Part shown: piece after piece, positions 1-6,032 of the stretch
Layout of the letters: each line of letters opens with the position of its first letter
How positions within the stretch are numbered: position 1 is the stretch's first letter
Virus record (IMG/VR): IMGVR_UViG_3300046529_000252
Span: 1-40,303 of that record
Reading direction: 5' to 3' (one strand)
Origin: a virus
DNA length: 40,303 nt
The notes under the pieces: generated by a model
Seen by the model: only the letters and a program-made list of their open reading frames with translations
Told to the model about the DNA's origin: nothing
Databases searched by the model: none
Translations under genes and position numbers: made by a program

Positions 1-127
1 GCGAACAGACCAAGCTCCGGATCGTCAGCGAGCTTGAAGAGAACCTTGATGCTCGGCGACGGACCCCGGTAGCTCTTGGCCGCTTCCTTGCGGTCCTTGA
101 AGAACATCGGGCAGCCGCACGGGCGTC
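1..127. repeat. Terminal overlap, copy 1 (identical to 40177-40303)
   Basis: The first 127 bases repeat exactly at the end of the window. They lie inside a coding sequence that reads through the join in frame, so this is a circular-assembly overlap rather than a biological terminal repeat. A length of 127 is a common maximum assembler k-mer. Confidence 0.93.
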
Positions 128-497
128 CCTCATCCTCCGAAGGAGACAGAAACTCGACTCCGTCACAGTGGTGGACAAGCTTGCCGTTGATCCACTGCTT
201 CATGTCCGACTGAATCGCGGACGGGCCGGACAGAATGATCTGCACGCTGTCAGCTTCGGTCTCGACGTCGAGGAAGTTTTCCTTCTCCGAACCGGTGTCA
301 ACCTTCGGGGCGCGGAACAGCTCACTGAGCGCATCCGCCACGCTGTGCTCACCAGTCGAGAACCGCCAGAAAGGCAGGGAAACCGGCCGGTTGTTGACCA
401 CCTTCCCGGAATGAATCTTGCCGATCGTCCCGTCATCGAACGTCACGCGGGGCTTCGGCATTGCCTCAGGGTCGGTCTCGAAAATGCGCATGGCCAT
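1..497 (-). CDS. Recombination directionality factor, phiC31 gp3-like (5' part; continues at 39981-40303)
   Basis: The gene starts at ATG 497 (alternative ATG 491) behind a GAGGAG-type ribosome site. It runs off base 1 and continues in frame through the circular join to the TAG at 39981, giving 230 residues. The N-terminus (MAMRIFETDPEAMPKPRVTF), the acidic/basic mix, the CGCP segment near residue 127 and the overall length fit the gp3 family of actinophage proteins. In phiC31 that protein (244 aa) binds the serine integrase and switches it from integration to excision. Having both a serine integrase and a gp3-like protein in one genome supports this role. A promoter-like motif (586-603) and a strong hairpin (530-575) lie in its leader. 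The family call is from recall of N-terminal pattern and context, not from an alignment. Confidence 0.68.
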   Translation of the reverse strand, partial: MAMRIFETDPEAMPKPRVTFDDGTIGKIHSGKVVNNRPVSLPFWRFSTGEHSVADALSELFRAPKVDTGSEKENFLDVETEADSVQIILSGPSAIQSDMKQWINGKLVHHCDGVEFLSPSEDEGRPCGCPMFFKDRKEAAKSYRGPSPSIKVLFKLADDPELGLF

Positions 498-529
498 AGG
501 GGTTCTCTCCTCTGTGAAGCGACTTGGGA

Positions 530-575
530 AAGGGGCGAGCGGGAAGCTTTCGCGAAGCACATCCGCTCGCCCCTT
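530..575 (-). promoter_or_regulatory. Leader hairpin upstream of the RDF gene
   Basis: A perfect 13-bp inverted repeat (AAGGGGCGAGCGG at 530-542, its complement at 563-575) with a 20-nt loop that can itself pair (GCTT/AAGC). It lies between the promoter-like motif at 586-603 and the RDF start at 497. The following minus-strand bases are CCTTTCCC, a poor T tract, so it may be an attenuator, processing site or weak terminator. Confidence 0.6.
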
Positions 576-585
576 CTGTACTGCA

Positions 586-603
586 CTAGGTGACCCGTAT
601 GCC
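586..603 (-). promoter_or_regulatory. Phage promoter-like motif (PM1)
   Basis: Minus-strand GGCATACGGGTCACCTAG. One of eight copies of an 18-bp motif found upstream of minus-strand genes; this copy precedes the RDF and follows the stop of the 603-794 gene. Confidence 0.6.
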
Positions 604-794
604 TACGGCGCTAGGTAGAAGTGCTCAGGGTCCGGCGTCCCCAACCAGCGGCGCTCAGGCACGTACTCAGGCGGATCAGGGGTGTACGAGCCACCCTCAC
701 CGCAACATCCGCCGCCGATCGGCACCCGCAACTCAAGGTCCCCGTGCGCCTCAACTAGCGCTTGCAGCTTGGCAATTACCTCGCTGGCAATCAC
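603..794 (-). CDS. Small hypothetical protein (63 aa)
   Basis: The GTG start at 794 overlaps the TGA of the RNA ligase gene (GTGA), implying translational coupling. The first half looks helical (ASEVIAKLQALVEAHGDLEL). The second half is Gly/Pro/Tyr rich, with a CC pair (GGGCCGEGG). No enzyme motif is visible. It ends the ligase operon; the next promoter-like motif overlaps its stop. I do not recognise a family. Confidence 0.72.
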   Translation of the reverse strand: MIASEVIAKLQALVEAHGDLELRVPIGGGCCGEGGSYTPDPPEYVPERRWLGTPDPEHFYLAP

Positions 795-1417
795 GCCTTG
801 GCCTCTTCCCACTTGCCAGCGTCGTTGTTGTCGAGCGTCACCTTGTAAACGCTTCGGGTCTGCGAGTGCCACACGCACAGCCCCTCAGGGTCCGGGAAGC
901 CAGGCACAGCGACGGAGCCGAACTGTGCAAGGTTGCGAAGCCAGTGCTTGATCTCAACCTCGCTGAACGGCCCCTGATACAGCACAGGAACCGACTCGAC
1001 CCGCGCCCCGCCGATGACCAGTTGCAGCGCCCGCCACTTGTGCGTGTTGAACAGCGAGAAACGGCGCTCCGTCAGCCCGTAGTGGCGTCCGATCTTCTGT
1101 CCCCACCACTCGCCGAAGTGCAGCCCCTCACCCAGCACCATGACGAGATCCGCAGCGTTCGCGCGCACCCATGCGGCAAAGCCTGCGTTGTCGTTGCCAG
1201 GGACGATCAGCCGCTTACGAGACTGTGCGGTCACACGCCAAATGTGGCCATCCGCGTAGACCTCTTCCGGCATCAGCGGCGCTACCTGAAACACAACCTC
1301 GCTGACCGCAATGCCGCGCTCAATGTGAATGGCAGCGTTCGTGCCATCAAGCTTCTCCGTGATGACGATGTCACGGAACAGACGTGGCGTCTTCGGCCAC
1401 GGAGTGAACTCAGCCAT
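791..1417 (-). CDS. RNA ligase family protein (Rnl2-like nucleotidyltransferase)
   Basis: A 208-residue protein from ATG 1417 (an in-frame TTG at 1426 is also possible). Motif I is TEKLDGTN, with Lys22 as the expected AMP-accepting lysine. DPEGLCVWH fits motif IV and VYKVTL motif V of covalent nucleotidyltransferases. The family joins or repairs RNA ends using ATP; in phages it is linked to repairing tRNAs cut by host anticodon nucleases. That link is notable because this phage also carries a tRNA array with altered anticodon arms. It is coupled at both ends: its start overlaps the preceding 33-aa gene and its stop overlaps the next start. Whether it acts on RNA or DNA cannot be told from sequence. 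Confidence 0.85.
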   Translation of the reverse strand: MAEFTPWPKTPRLFRDIVITEKLDGTNAAIHIERGIAVSEVVFQVAPLMPEEVYADGHIWRVTAQSRKRLIVPGNDNAGFAAWVRANAADLVMVLGEGLHFGEWWGQKIGRHYGLTERRFSLFNTHKWRALQLVIGGARVESVPVLYQGPFSEVEIKHWLRNLAQFGSVAVPGFPDPEGLCVWHSQTRSVYKVTLDNNDAGKWEEAKA

Positions 1418-1511
1418 GATGTCCAATCAGGAGTTGGGCAAGCAGGAAGCCAGCAGCAAAAGCGGCTATGCGGGCCAGCGACCAGCACACAGCCTTGAGG
1501 TACGGGCTCAT
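1410..1511 (-). CDS. Tiny single-span membrane protein (33 aa)
   Basis: ATG 1511 to TGA 1410, read directly from the sequence. The protein begins MSPYLKAVCWSLARIAAF and has one continuous hydrophobic stretch (about residues 8-29), followed by GHHG. It starts two bases after the stop of the previous tiny gene and overlaps the start of the RNA ligase. Its function is unknown. Tight packing and the membrane-like composition argue that it is real. Confidence 0.6.
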   Translation of the reverse strand: MSPYLKAVCWSLARIAAFAAGFLLAQLLIGHHG

Positions 1512-1610
1512 TCACGCTCCCAGCGATGCGAAGGCGAGAATGGTCACCAGCGCGGCGGACGCCCCTACCCAGACAGCGAGTAGGAGCGTCCACCTAAGCT
1601 TGCGGATCAC
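1512..1610 (-). CDS. Tiny single-span membrane protein (32 aa)
   Basis: The GTG start at 1610 overlaps the stop of the upstream 53-aa gene (GTGA). The product starts MIRKLRWTLLLAVWVGAS: a basic N-terminus, then one hydrophobic helix to about residue 30. Together with the next gene it forms a tandem pair of single-span peptides. Function is unknown; possibilities are an envelope-targeted peptide or an antiholin-like accessory. Confidence 0.58.
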   Translation of the reverse strand: MIRKLRWTLLLAVWVGASAALVTILAFASLGA

Positions 1611-1768
1611 TTGCTGGTCGGCTCCGGGGTGGTGGTCGAGTAGCGCAGGATGCTGTGCTCCGACTCGACCAGACCGGTAGCCGTGCGGCGGAAGACCGGC
1701 AGACGATCCTCAGGGCCGTTCTTGACGTGGCGGACAGTGCTGCGCGTGGTGCTCTCGGACAGGAACAT
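1607..1768 (-). CDS. Small hypothetical protein (53 aa)
   Basis: ATG 1768 overlaps the upstream stop (TGATG); it ends at TGA 1607. It is polar, Thr/Arg/Glu rich (begins MFLSESTTRSTVRHVKNG) and has no transmembrane segment. The only argument for it is the unbroken chain of stop/start overlaps from 3035 down to 603. No recognised family. Confidence 0.6.
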   Translation of the reverse strand: MFLSESTTRSTVRHVKNGPEDRLPVFRRTATGLVESEHSILRYSTTTPEPTSK

Positions 1769-2193
1769 CAGAACGTACCCCCAAGGATGTCGGCGAACTT
1801 GTCGTCACAGATGATGCCGTTGGCGCACTGCTCATCGGTGTACTTGCGGAGCGCTGTCACGATCTCAGCGTCAGTGCGGTACGGCTGCTCTCGCGTCTCC
1901 AGCCCCCACGCGCCGTCAAGGTTCACGCGCATGCCAGGCTCAAGCGCTGTCCACTCCGTGAAGCGGGCACCACGGGCCGCGTGACCGATGCGCGTGCGGT
2001 ACTGCATGCGGGGACCGATCGGACCGAGCGGCCGAATCTGATCCGCTTTGACCCACGTGAGATCACCATTGGCGACCCTGACGCGGTACGGATACGTGCT
2101 GTCGTAGGTGTCGACGTCAGCGACGACGCCCCGTGCCCACCCCTCACCCTCGTTCCACTCGACCGGCTGATTTACGACGTAGACAGGGATCAA
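1768..2193 (-). CDS. Hypothetical protein with SH3-like beta-rich N-terminus (141 aa)
   Basis: The start is taken as TTG 2193, which overlaps the nuclease stop (TTGA) and has GGAGGG seven bases upstream. Earlier in-frame starts would lie inside the nuclease gene without such a site. The first 60 residues (VYVVNQPVEWNEGEGWARG, then RVRVANGDLTWVKADQIRPL) have the strand/turn pattern of small SH3- or Tudor-like domains. The C-terminus is helical, with two cysteines. Operon partner of a RecB-like nuclease and an RNA ligase. Function not assigned. Confidence 0.75.
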   Translation of the reverse strand: MIPVYVVNQPVEWNEGEGWARGVVADVDTYDSTYPYRVRVANGDLTWVKADQIRPLGPIGPRMQYRTRIGHAARGARFTEWTALEPGMRVNLDGAWGLETREQPYRTDAEIVTALRKYTDEQCANGIICDDKFADILGGTF

Positions 2194-3035
2194 CGTGCCC
2201 TCCGCTGAGTACCCGTGACGATGTGTGCGGTGGCGCTCTCCGCAATTGCCTTGCCGATCACGGACTTTGACGCGTCGCGGTCCCAATCGAAGATGGTTCG
2301 CAGCGCCAGGAAGAACCGGAACACCTCTTCGCCGATCACAATCGGCTTGAACACCCAACCCTCAGGCGTGATGTGGAACACCGCAGCGCCGTGAACCTCA
2401 GGCATGGGGTGTGAGGACCCGTCCGCTGTGATCATGCGGTCAGCGCTGGAGTACGCCGCGAGCTGCAACGCCACTTCCGGATACGTCGCCTTGCTGGTCT
2501 TGTAGTCCACCATCAGGTCAACGGGCTCACCCACCTTGCGGGTTGGGTCCGGGGTGTTGTCCGGCAGCAGCCACACGCGCAGAACGGCGTCATAGCTACC
2601 CGCGTACTGGTGAGTGTCCGACCACGCAACCTCTTCGGCGCTGATCAGCTCCGGATTGACAGCGGCAAGGAACTCCGCGAAGCCACGCCGGTACGGCTCC
2701 ATGTCGGGGTGCACGCGGCCGATGTACTCACCGCGAATCATCCGCTCGAACATGTCGTGAGCGTCGCTGCCGATGTTGGCGCGCGTCTTGGTGTAGCGGG
2801 TCGCTGCTCCCTTGATGTAGTCAACAGCGCCTTGCCGGTCGCGCTCCGCCATGCTCGCGATGATGGGCAGGGAGTCCACCGCAAGCTCTGCGGCCATCTT
2901 CGCTGTCCAGTACTGCAAGAACGGCTTGGGGAGCATGCTGATAACGCTGGTGACGCCGGGGACCGTTACGAGCGGCCTTTCCGGGTCTACGTAGAAGCGC
3001 GAACCGCCGCGCTTGACTGTCTGTACCTGACCCAA
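2190..3035 (-). CDS. PD-(D/E)XK nuclease, RecB/Cas4-like exonuclease
   Basis: A 281-residue protein from TTG 3035, with AGGGG seven bases upstream. Motifs in order: VPGVTSVISML near the N-terminus; GSDAHDMFERM (the His of the RecB motif); YAGSYDAVLRV with the acidic residue of motif II; and DYKTSKATYPEVALQLAAY, the D-x-K plus QxxxY signature. This family degrades or processes DNA ends, often alongside phage recombination or replication proteins. It heads the operon that ends with the RDF, and sits behind a promoter-like motif and one of the two 92-bp elements. No recombinase partner was seen next to it. Confidence 0.85.
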   Translation of the reverse strand: MGQVQTVKRGGSRFYVDPERPLVTVPGVTSVISMLPKPFLQYWTAKMAAELAVDSLPIIASMAERDRQGAVDYIKGAATRYTKTRANIGSDAHDMFERMIRGEYIGRVHPDMEPYRRGFAEFLAAVNPELISAEEVAWSDTHQYAGSYDAVLRVWLLPDNTPDPTRKVGEPVDLMVDYKTSKATYPEVALQLAAYSSADRMITADGSSHPMPEVHGAAVFHITPEGWVFKPIVIGEEVFRFFLALRTIFDWDRDASKSVIGKAIAESATAHIVTGTQRRAR

Positions 3036-3078
3036 CGTCCGGCCCCTGTCTAGTGGCTGTAGTGGCTTACATCAGGTA

Positions 3079-3096
3079 CTAGGGGTCCGGTATGCC
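3079..3096 (-). promoter_or_regulatory. Phage promoter-like motif (PM2)
   Basis: Minus-strand GGCATACCGGACCCCTAG, 43 bp upstream of the nuclease start. The 92-bp element begins two bases further upstream. Confidence 0.6.
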
Positions 3097-3098
3097 TT

Positions 3099-3190
3099 GG
3101 GACGGTGGGACGGAAAAGTTGAAATCCTGGGATGCCTTAAGACTTTCTATAGGGATTCTGGAATTAACAAATCTCCGTCCCACCGTCCCA
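3099..3190 (-). repeat. 92-bp inverted-arm element, copy A
   Basis: Bounded by GGGACGGTGGGACG and its inverted copy CGTCCCACCGTCCC, with an AT-rich centre carrying CCTTAAG and CTATAGGGA. It aligns without gaps to 24965-25056 at 69 of 92 positions by hand count. Both copies lie immediately upstream of a promoter-like motif in the same orientation. Confidence 0.85.
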
Positions 3191-3240
3191 TCCTCTTGCG
3201 CTGTAGCGGCCGAAGCCGTGAGTGCCCGCCTGAGGGCATG

Positions 3241-3281
3241 CAAAAGCCCCGCCGGACCACTGGGGTCTGACGGGGCTAGTA
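3241..3281 (-). terminator. Rho-independent terminator after the 68-aa gene
   Basis: Stem AGCCCCG (3245-3251) / CGGGGCT (3271-3277), followed on the minus strand by TTTTG. It separates the repressor-region transcript from the nuclease operon. Confidence 0.8.
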
Positions 3282-3308
3282 GGCGCTCATGCGCCCGTGT
3301 GTGGCTTC

Positions 3309-3515
3309 CTACGCCTCTTCTGAGACGTGATACTCGAACCGCTTGTGCGTGATGGTCTCGCCGGATACCAACCGGCTGACCGTTGCCTCAGGGTCATCCG
3401 TCCATCCGTCAGCGCGGAGCAGGATCACAAGGTTCTGTGCAGCCTGCTCCGCGCTGTCGAACGGTCGCGATGCTCCCCTGCCTGTGCGGCTGTTGACCGC
3501 CTGAGCGTGGAACAC
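3309..3515 (-). CDS. Small hypothetical protein (68 aa)
   Basis: GTG 3515 lies nine bases after the stop of the putative repressor, so the two probably share a transcript. The sequence has an amphipathic helix (SAEQAAQNLVILLRADGW) and a strand-rich end (THKRFEYHVSEEA). A terminator follows. It could be an accessory to the repressor, but no motif supports a function. Confidence 0.72.
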   Translation of the reverse strand: MFHAQAVNSRTGRGASRPFDSAEQAAQNLVILLRADGWTDDPEATVSRLVSGETITHKRFEYHVSEEA

Positions 3516-3524
3516 CGCTACCCG

Positions 3525-4433
3525 CTACGCGAGCTGTGCAAGCAGAGCGTTGAGCGCAACAATCTGCGCCTTGATGTCGCTCTTGAGCGCGCTCCGCTCC
3601 TTCTCGTCCAGCGTGCTGACCGCAGAGGGGTCAACCGATTCCGTGGTCTTCACCGCGCGCTTGATGCTCGCGGCAACCTTGCGGATGTCGCCCTCACCGG
3701 TGGTCAGCTCCGCCGTTGCGCGTCGCTCTGCCTGAAGTTCACGGCGCGTCTGGAGCTTGATGCCGTAGTACTGCGCAACCGCTTCGCTGGGCTGCACGTT
3801 GGGCTTGACCGCAGCAGCGAAAGCCTCAAGCTCCTCAGGGCCGGAGTGGTCAAGCGCCCGGATGTACTCCACCCGGACATCAACCATCGCATCCTGGGCA
3901 CTGCGCTTGATACTGGTGATCTCGTCGCGGATACCATCGGCAAACTCATCGGTGCCCTCAGCGGGAAGGGCACTGGTCACACGGTCGTAAACCTCGCTGC
4001 TCGCGGTCTTAGCGGCGTGGCTACGGCCCTTAAGGTCCGGCAGACCGTCCGGCAGGATGATCCGGCGGCGCATGTCAAACAGGATCTCTGCGATTGCGCG
4101 CCCACCCTTGAGCTTACTCTCCGTGACCTCACGGACACGCTCAGCACCAAGGCTGACTAGCTCCTCAAGACCCTCAACCTCAGCGATGGTCTGCGGCATC
4201 TTGAGCTCAACCTCAGTTGACGGCGCAGGCGCGGCATCCTTGGCGCTCTTGAGCTGGTCGCGGTACCCCTTGCGCTTGGCGACCGACCCCGTGCCCTTGA
4301 TTGAGTCGATCATCTCGCTGATCTCCGTGGACAGCTCCTCAGCGCCCTCGGTGTTGCCCTCCGACGTGAGCGCCGCAATGCGCTCAATGCCACTCTCGAT
4401 CTCCGCGAACAGGTCTGCGTTTACGTCTGCCAT
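3525..4433 (-). CDS. Putative immunity repressor (phiC31 c-like)
   Basis: A 302-residue, almost wholly helical, charged protein from ATG 4433, with GAGGGAG at ribosome-site distance. An upstream in-frame ATG at 4487 lies ahead of the predicted transcription start, so it is unlikely. Conserved-looking middle block: IAEILFDMRRRIILPDGLPD then KGRSHAAKTASSEVY, a plausible helix-turn-helix neighbourhood. It has its own host-type promoter (TTGCGG, 17 bp, TATCGT), abutted by one copy of the genome-wide palindrome. That is the arrangement of the autoregulated phiC31 repressor, whose operators are conserved inverted repeats spread through intergenic DNA. Function is inferred from this context; the fold has not been tested. 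Alternative: a helical scaffold or replication accessory. Confidence 0.5.
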   Translation of the reverse strand: MADVNADLFAEIESGIERIAALTSEGNTEGAEELSTEISEMIDSIKGTGSVAKRKGYRDQLKSAKDAAPAPSTEVELKMPQTIAEVEGLEELVSLGAERVREVTESKLKGGRAIAEILFDMRRRIILPDGLPDLKGRSHAAKTASSEVYDRVTSALPAEGTDEFADGIRDEITSIKRSAQDAMVDVRVEYIRALDHSGPEELEAFAAAVKPNVQPSEAVAQYYGIKLQTRRELQAERRATAELTTGEGDIRKVAASIKRAVKTTESVDPSAVSTLDEKERSALKSDIKAQIVALNALLAQLA

Positions 4434-4472
4434 GGTGACTCCCTCGTTGCCGTGGTTGACCTTACAGAGGGA

Positions 4473-4501
4473 ACGATAGTGGCTCATGCGACCGCCCGCA
4501 A
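4473..4501 (-). promoter_or_regulatory. Host-type promoter of the putative repressor
   Basis: Minus strand: TTGCGG at 4501-4496, 17-bp spacer, TATCGT at 4478-4473, giving a start near 4466 and a leader of about 33 nt. Two bases separate the -35 from the palindrome at 4504-4525. Confidence 0.55.
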
Positions 4502-4503
4502 GT

Positions 4504-4525
4504 CACCTACGCACGTGCGTATGTG
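4504..4525. promoter_or_regulatory. Conserved palindrome (operator candidate) 1
   Basis: CACCTACG / CACG / TGCGTATGTG, 22 bp with one mismatched pair. It abuts the -35 of the putative repressor promoter and follows the terminator of the dNMP kinase operon. Confidence 0.75.
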
Positions 4526-4530
4526 CCCCA

Positions 4531-4572
4531 ACGCAAAAATCCCCCGCACAGCCGAAGCCATACGGGGGATCT
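4531..4572 (-). terminator. Rho-independent terminator after dNMP kinase
   Basis: Stem ATCCCCCG (4539-4546) / CGGGGGAT (4563-4570) with a GCTTCGGC loop core, followed on the minus strand by TTTTTGCG. Confidence 0.87.
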
Positions 4573-4573
4573 T

Positions 4574-5128
4574 TCAAACCAAGGTGCCTAGCACGTCGAA
4601 CAGTTCAGCCTTAGAGCCATTGTTCAACAGGGTGTAGTCACTGTGGTACTCGTCAAGCGCGGTCTCACTCTCATGGGTGCCGCTGTTGTCTTGCCGATCG
4701 CTGATCACACGGACAGTCAGAAAACCCTGCTCCGCAAGTGCCTTGACCTCATTGGGGTACCGCACGTCAGTCACGACAACCGGCAGCCCAAACACCCGGA
4801 AAATCTCAATCTGCTTGAGTGCCAGGTTCACCCAGTAGTCAGGGTCAATCTTGCGGACACCCTGCCCAATCCGCTGGAGAGCGCGGCGAACCTCCGGGTA
4901 AGTGCGCTTCGCGCTCTCAAACGACATGCGGCGGAGCACGTCCGACAGGTGGACCGGAAGCGGCCCGCAGCCGGACGGCTCGTACTGCACGATCGGGTCA
5001 GCCTCAACCACCATGGACTTCAGCGGATCAGCGAACGCCACCCGCGAGTAGCCGTGACCCGCAATGAGCCCCGCCGCCGCAGTGTCCTTACCAGAGCCGA
5101 TCTTGCCGATAAGCGCAATGTCTCGCAT
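4574..5128 (-). CDS. Deoxynucleoside monophosphate kinase
   Basis: A 184-residue P-loop kinase. GKIGSGKDT at residues 8-16 is the phosphate-binding loop, followed by FADPLKSMV and LPVVVTDVRYPNEVKAL, the typical DVRYPNE segment of phage dNMP kinases (T4 gp1 fold). It phosphorylates dNMPs to dNDPs in the cytoplasm and so feeds replication, alongside ThyX and dCMP deaminase encoded elsewhere in the genome. Transcribed from its own promoter-like motif (5166-5183). A 12-bp hairpin whose 3' arm contains the ribosome site (GGGG, five bases before ATG) could limit translation. A strong terminator follows. Confidence 0.9.
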   Translation of the reverse strand: MRDIALIGKIGSGKDTAAAGLIAGHGYSRVAFADPLKSMVVEADPIVQYEPSGCGPLPVHLSDVLRRMSFESAKRTYPEVRRALQRIGQGVRKIDPDYWVNLALKQIEIFRVFGLPVVVTDVRYPNEVKALAEQGFLTVRVISDRQDNSGTHESETALDEYHSDYTLLNNGSKAELFDVLGTLV

Positions 5129-5133
5129 GGTGT

Positions 5134-5172
5134 CCCCTAGTGCTCGTTCTTGCTGTTGATGAGCACTAGGGG
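5134..5172 (-). promoter_or_regulatory. Hairpin sequestering the dNMP kinase ribosome site
   Basis: Perfect 12-bp repeat CCCCTAGTGCTC (5134-5145) / GAGCACTAGGGG (5161-5172). On the minus-strand RNA the downstream arm ends in AGGGG five bases before the ATG, so folding would hide the ribosome site. The upstream arm includes the CTAG end of the promoter-like motif. Confidence 0.65.
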
Positions 5173-5183
5173 CGTCGTATGCC
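5166..5183 (-). promoter_or_regulatory. Phage promoter-like motif (PM3)
   Basis: Minus-strand GGCATACGACGCCCCTAG, 37 bp upstream of the dNMP kinase start. Confidence 0.6.
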
Positions 5184-5188
5184 TGCGC

Positions 5189-5554
5189 CTACTGAATCGG
5201 CTGAGCAACCTGCGGCGGGTAGACCACGCTGGCCACCGGAGCCACCGGGGCGGGAACCTCAACTACCGGAGCAGGGGCCGGAGTTGGCTCCACATACTCA
5301 GCTATCCGAGAGAACGGCACGCCAAGCTCATCCGCGATGCTGACAACCTTCTCCGCATCCTTCTCAAGCGCGGGGTGCGTGGTCAGGTAGCCGCTGGCAA
5401 AGGTGACACCCGCAGTGACCAGCGCCAGCCACAGACCCTTCACGTCAGCGGGGGTGCCGTTGGGGAAGACGTACGGGCCGACGATGCCACCTACGACAGT
5501 CGCAGCAGATGCGGCAACGGTGGAGGCAGTGACCTTAGGAGAGAAGCCGCTCAT
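5189..5554 (-). CDS. Holin
   Basis: A 121-residue protein with two hydrophobic spans (about residues 8-30 and 41-58) joined by a short loop, then a soluble tail that is Pro/Ala/Val rich. Topology, size and position behind the endolysin fit two-span actinophage holins, which open the cytoplasmic membrane so that the endolysin reaches the peptidoglycan. Its ATG overlaps the stop of the 56-aa gene before it (ATGA). The C-terminal EVPAPVAPVA tail is unusually long and low in complexity, and may lie in the cytoplasm or wall. Confidence 0.82.
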   Translation of the reverse strand: MSGFSPKVTASTVAASAATVVGGIVGPYVFPNGTPADVKGLWLALVTAGVTFASGYLTTHPALEKDAEKVVSIADELGVPFSRIAEYVEPTPAPAPVVEVPAPVAPVASVVYPPQVAQPIQ

Positions 5555-5721
5555 GAATCCTCATTCTCTAGATGCTCGCGCAATTCGCGCAGGATGTGTT
5601 CCCGCTGCTTGGTCAGCATGCGGTCAAGATGGGTTAGGTGCCAGAGGCCAACGACCGGAATCCAGAGGATGTCAGCGGCAAGGTTCGGCCATATCTGCGG
5701 CCAGAGGCCAGCAAGGTTCAC
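5551..5721 (-). CDS. Small membrane protein of the lysis cassette (56 aa)
   Basis: GTG 5721 overlaps the TGA of the 104-aa gene, and its own stop overlaps the holin ATG. Read directly: MNLAGLWPQIWPNLAADILW, then IPVVGLWHLTHLDRML and a charged C-terminus (REHILRELREHLENEDS). One Trp-rich hydrophobic segment (about residues 5-28). Position between a DUF2746-like protein and the holin suggests an accessory or antiholin. No homology could be tested. Confidence 0.68.
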   Translation of the reverse strand: MNLAGLWPQIWPNLAADILWIPVVGLWHLTHLDRMLTKQREHILRELREHLENEDS

Positions 5722-6032
5722 GGCTGCTCCCTACGCCGCTCAAGCCTCACGCCGCGCGTCAGCCGGTTCACGGCGTGCTCTGTGACGTGCTCAGCCTGCC
5801 ACGTCTGTACGTCCTTGAGCTGATCTGACATGACGTCCAACCGGCCATGCAAACCGCCAACTGCCTGATTCAGCGCGTCAGTTACAGCGTTGCGGGTAGC
5901 TTCACCCTCCGTGCGGGCAGCGTTACGATTCCGGCGAGCCAGGTACGCGGGACCGGCTGTGATGGCCGCAGCAACCGCTGAGCCGACTACCCACGCCGTA
6001 TCAGGGGTCAACCCGTACTCGTGTCCGGCCAC
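5718..6032 (-). CDS. Membrane-anchored coiled-coil protein, DUF2746-like (104 aa)
   Basis: GTG 6032 overlaps the last base of the endolysin stop. One transmembrane helix (about residues 13-32) is followed by a basic stretch (RRNRNAARTE) and a predicted coiled coil (residues 48-85). This resembles the DUF2746-type proteins found beside holins in actinophages. Probable role: lysis timing or a second holin/spanin-like component. The assignment rests on topology and neighbourhood. Confidence 0.75.
   Translation of the reverse strand: MAGHEYGLTPDTAWVVGSAVAAAITAGPAYLARRNRNAARTEGEATRNAVTDALNQAVGGLHGRLDVMSDQLKDVQTWQAEHVTEHAVNRLTRGVRLERRREQP

Noticed and set aside
1-127. A direct terminal repeat as in T7-like phages
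   Set aside because: It lies inside one continuous coding sequence and has a typical assembler k-mer length.
590-1498. Long plus-strand reading frames opposite the ligase, nuclease, tail and replication genes
   Set aside because: They are antisense shadows in GC-rich DNA without ribosome sites, and the minus-strand products have clear family motifs.
3140-3160. CTATAGGGA as a T7-type phage RNA polymerase promoter
   Set aside because: Only the short initiation-like core matches, it points away from the downstream genes, and no single-subunit RNA polymerase gene is present.
4434-4487. Repressor start at ATG 4487
   Set aside because: It lies upstream of the predicted transcription start and lacks a ribosome site, whereas ATG 4433 has a strong one.
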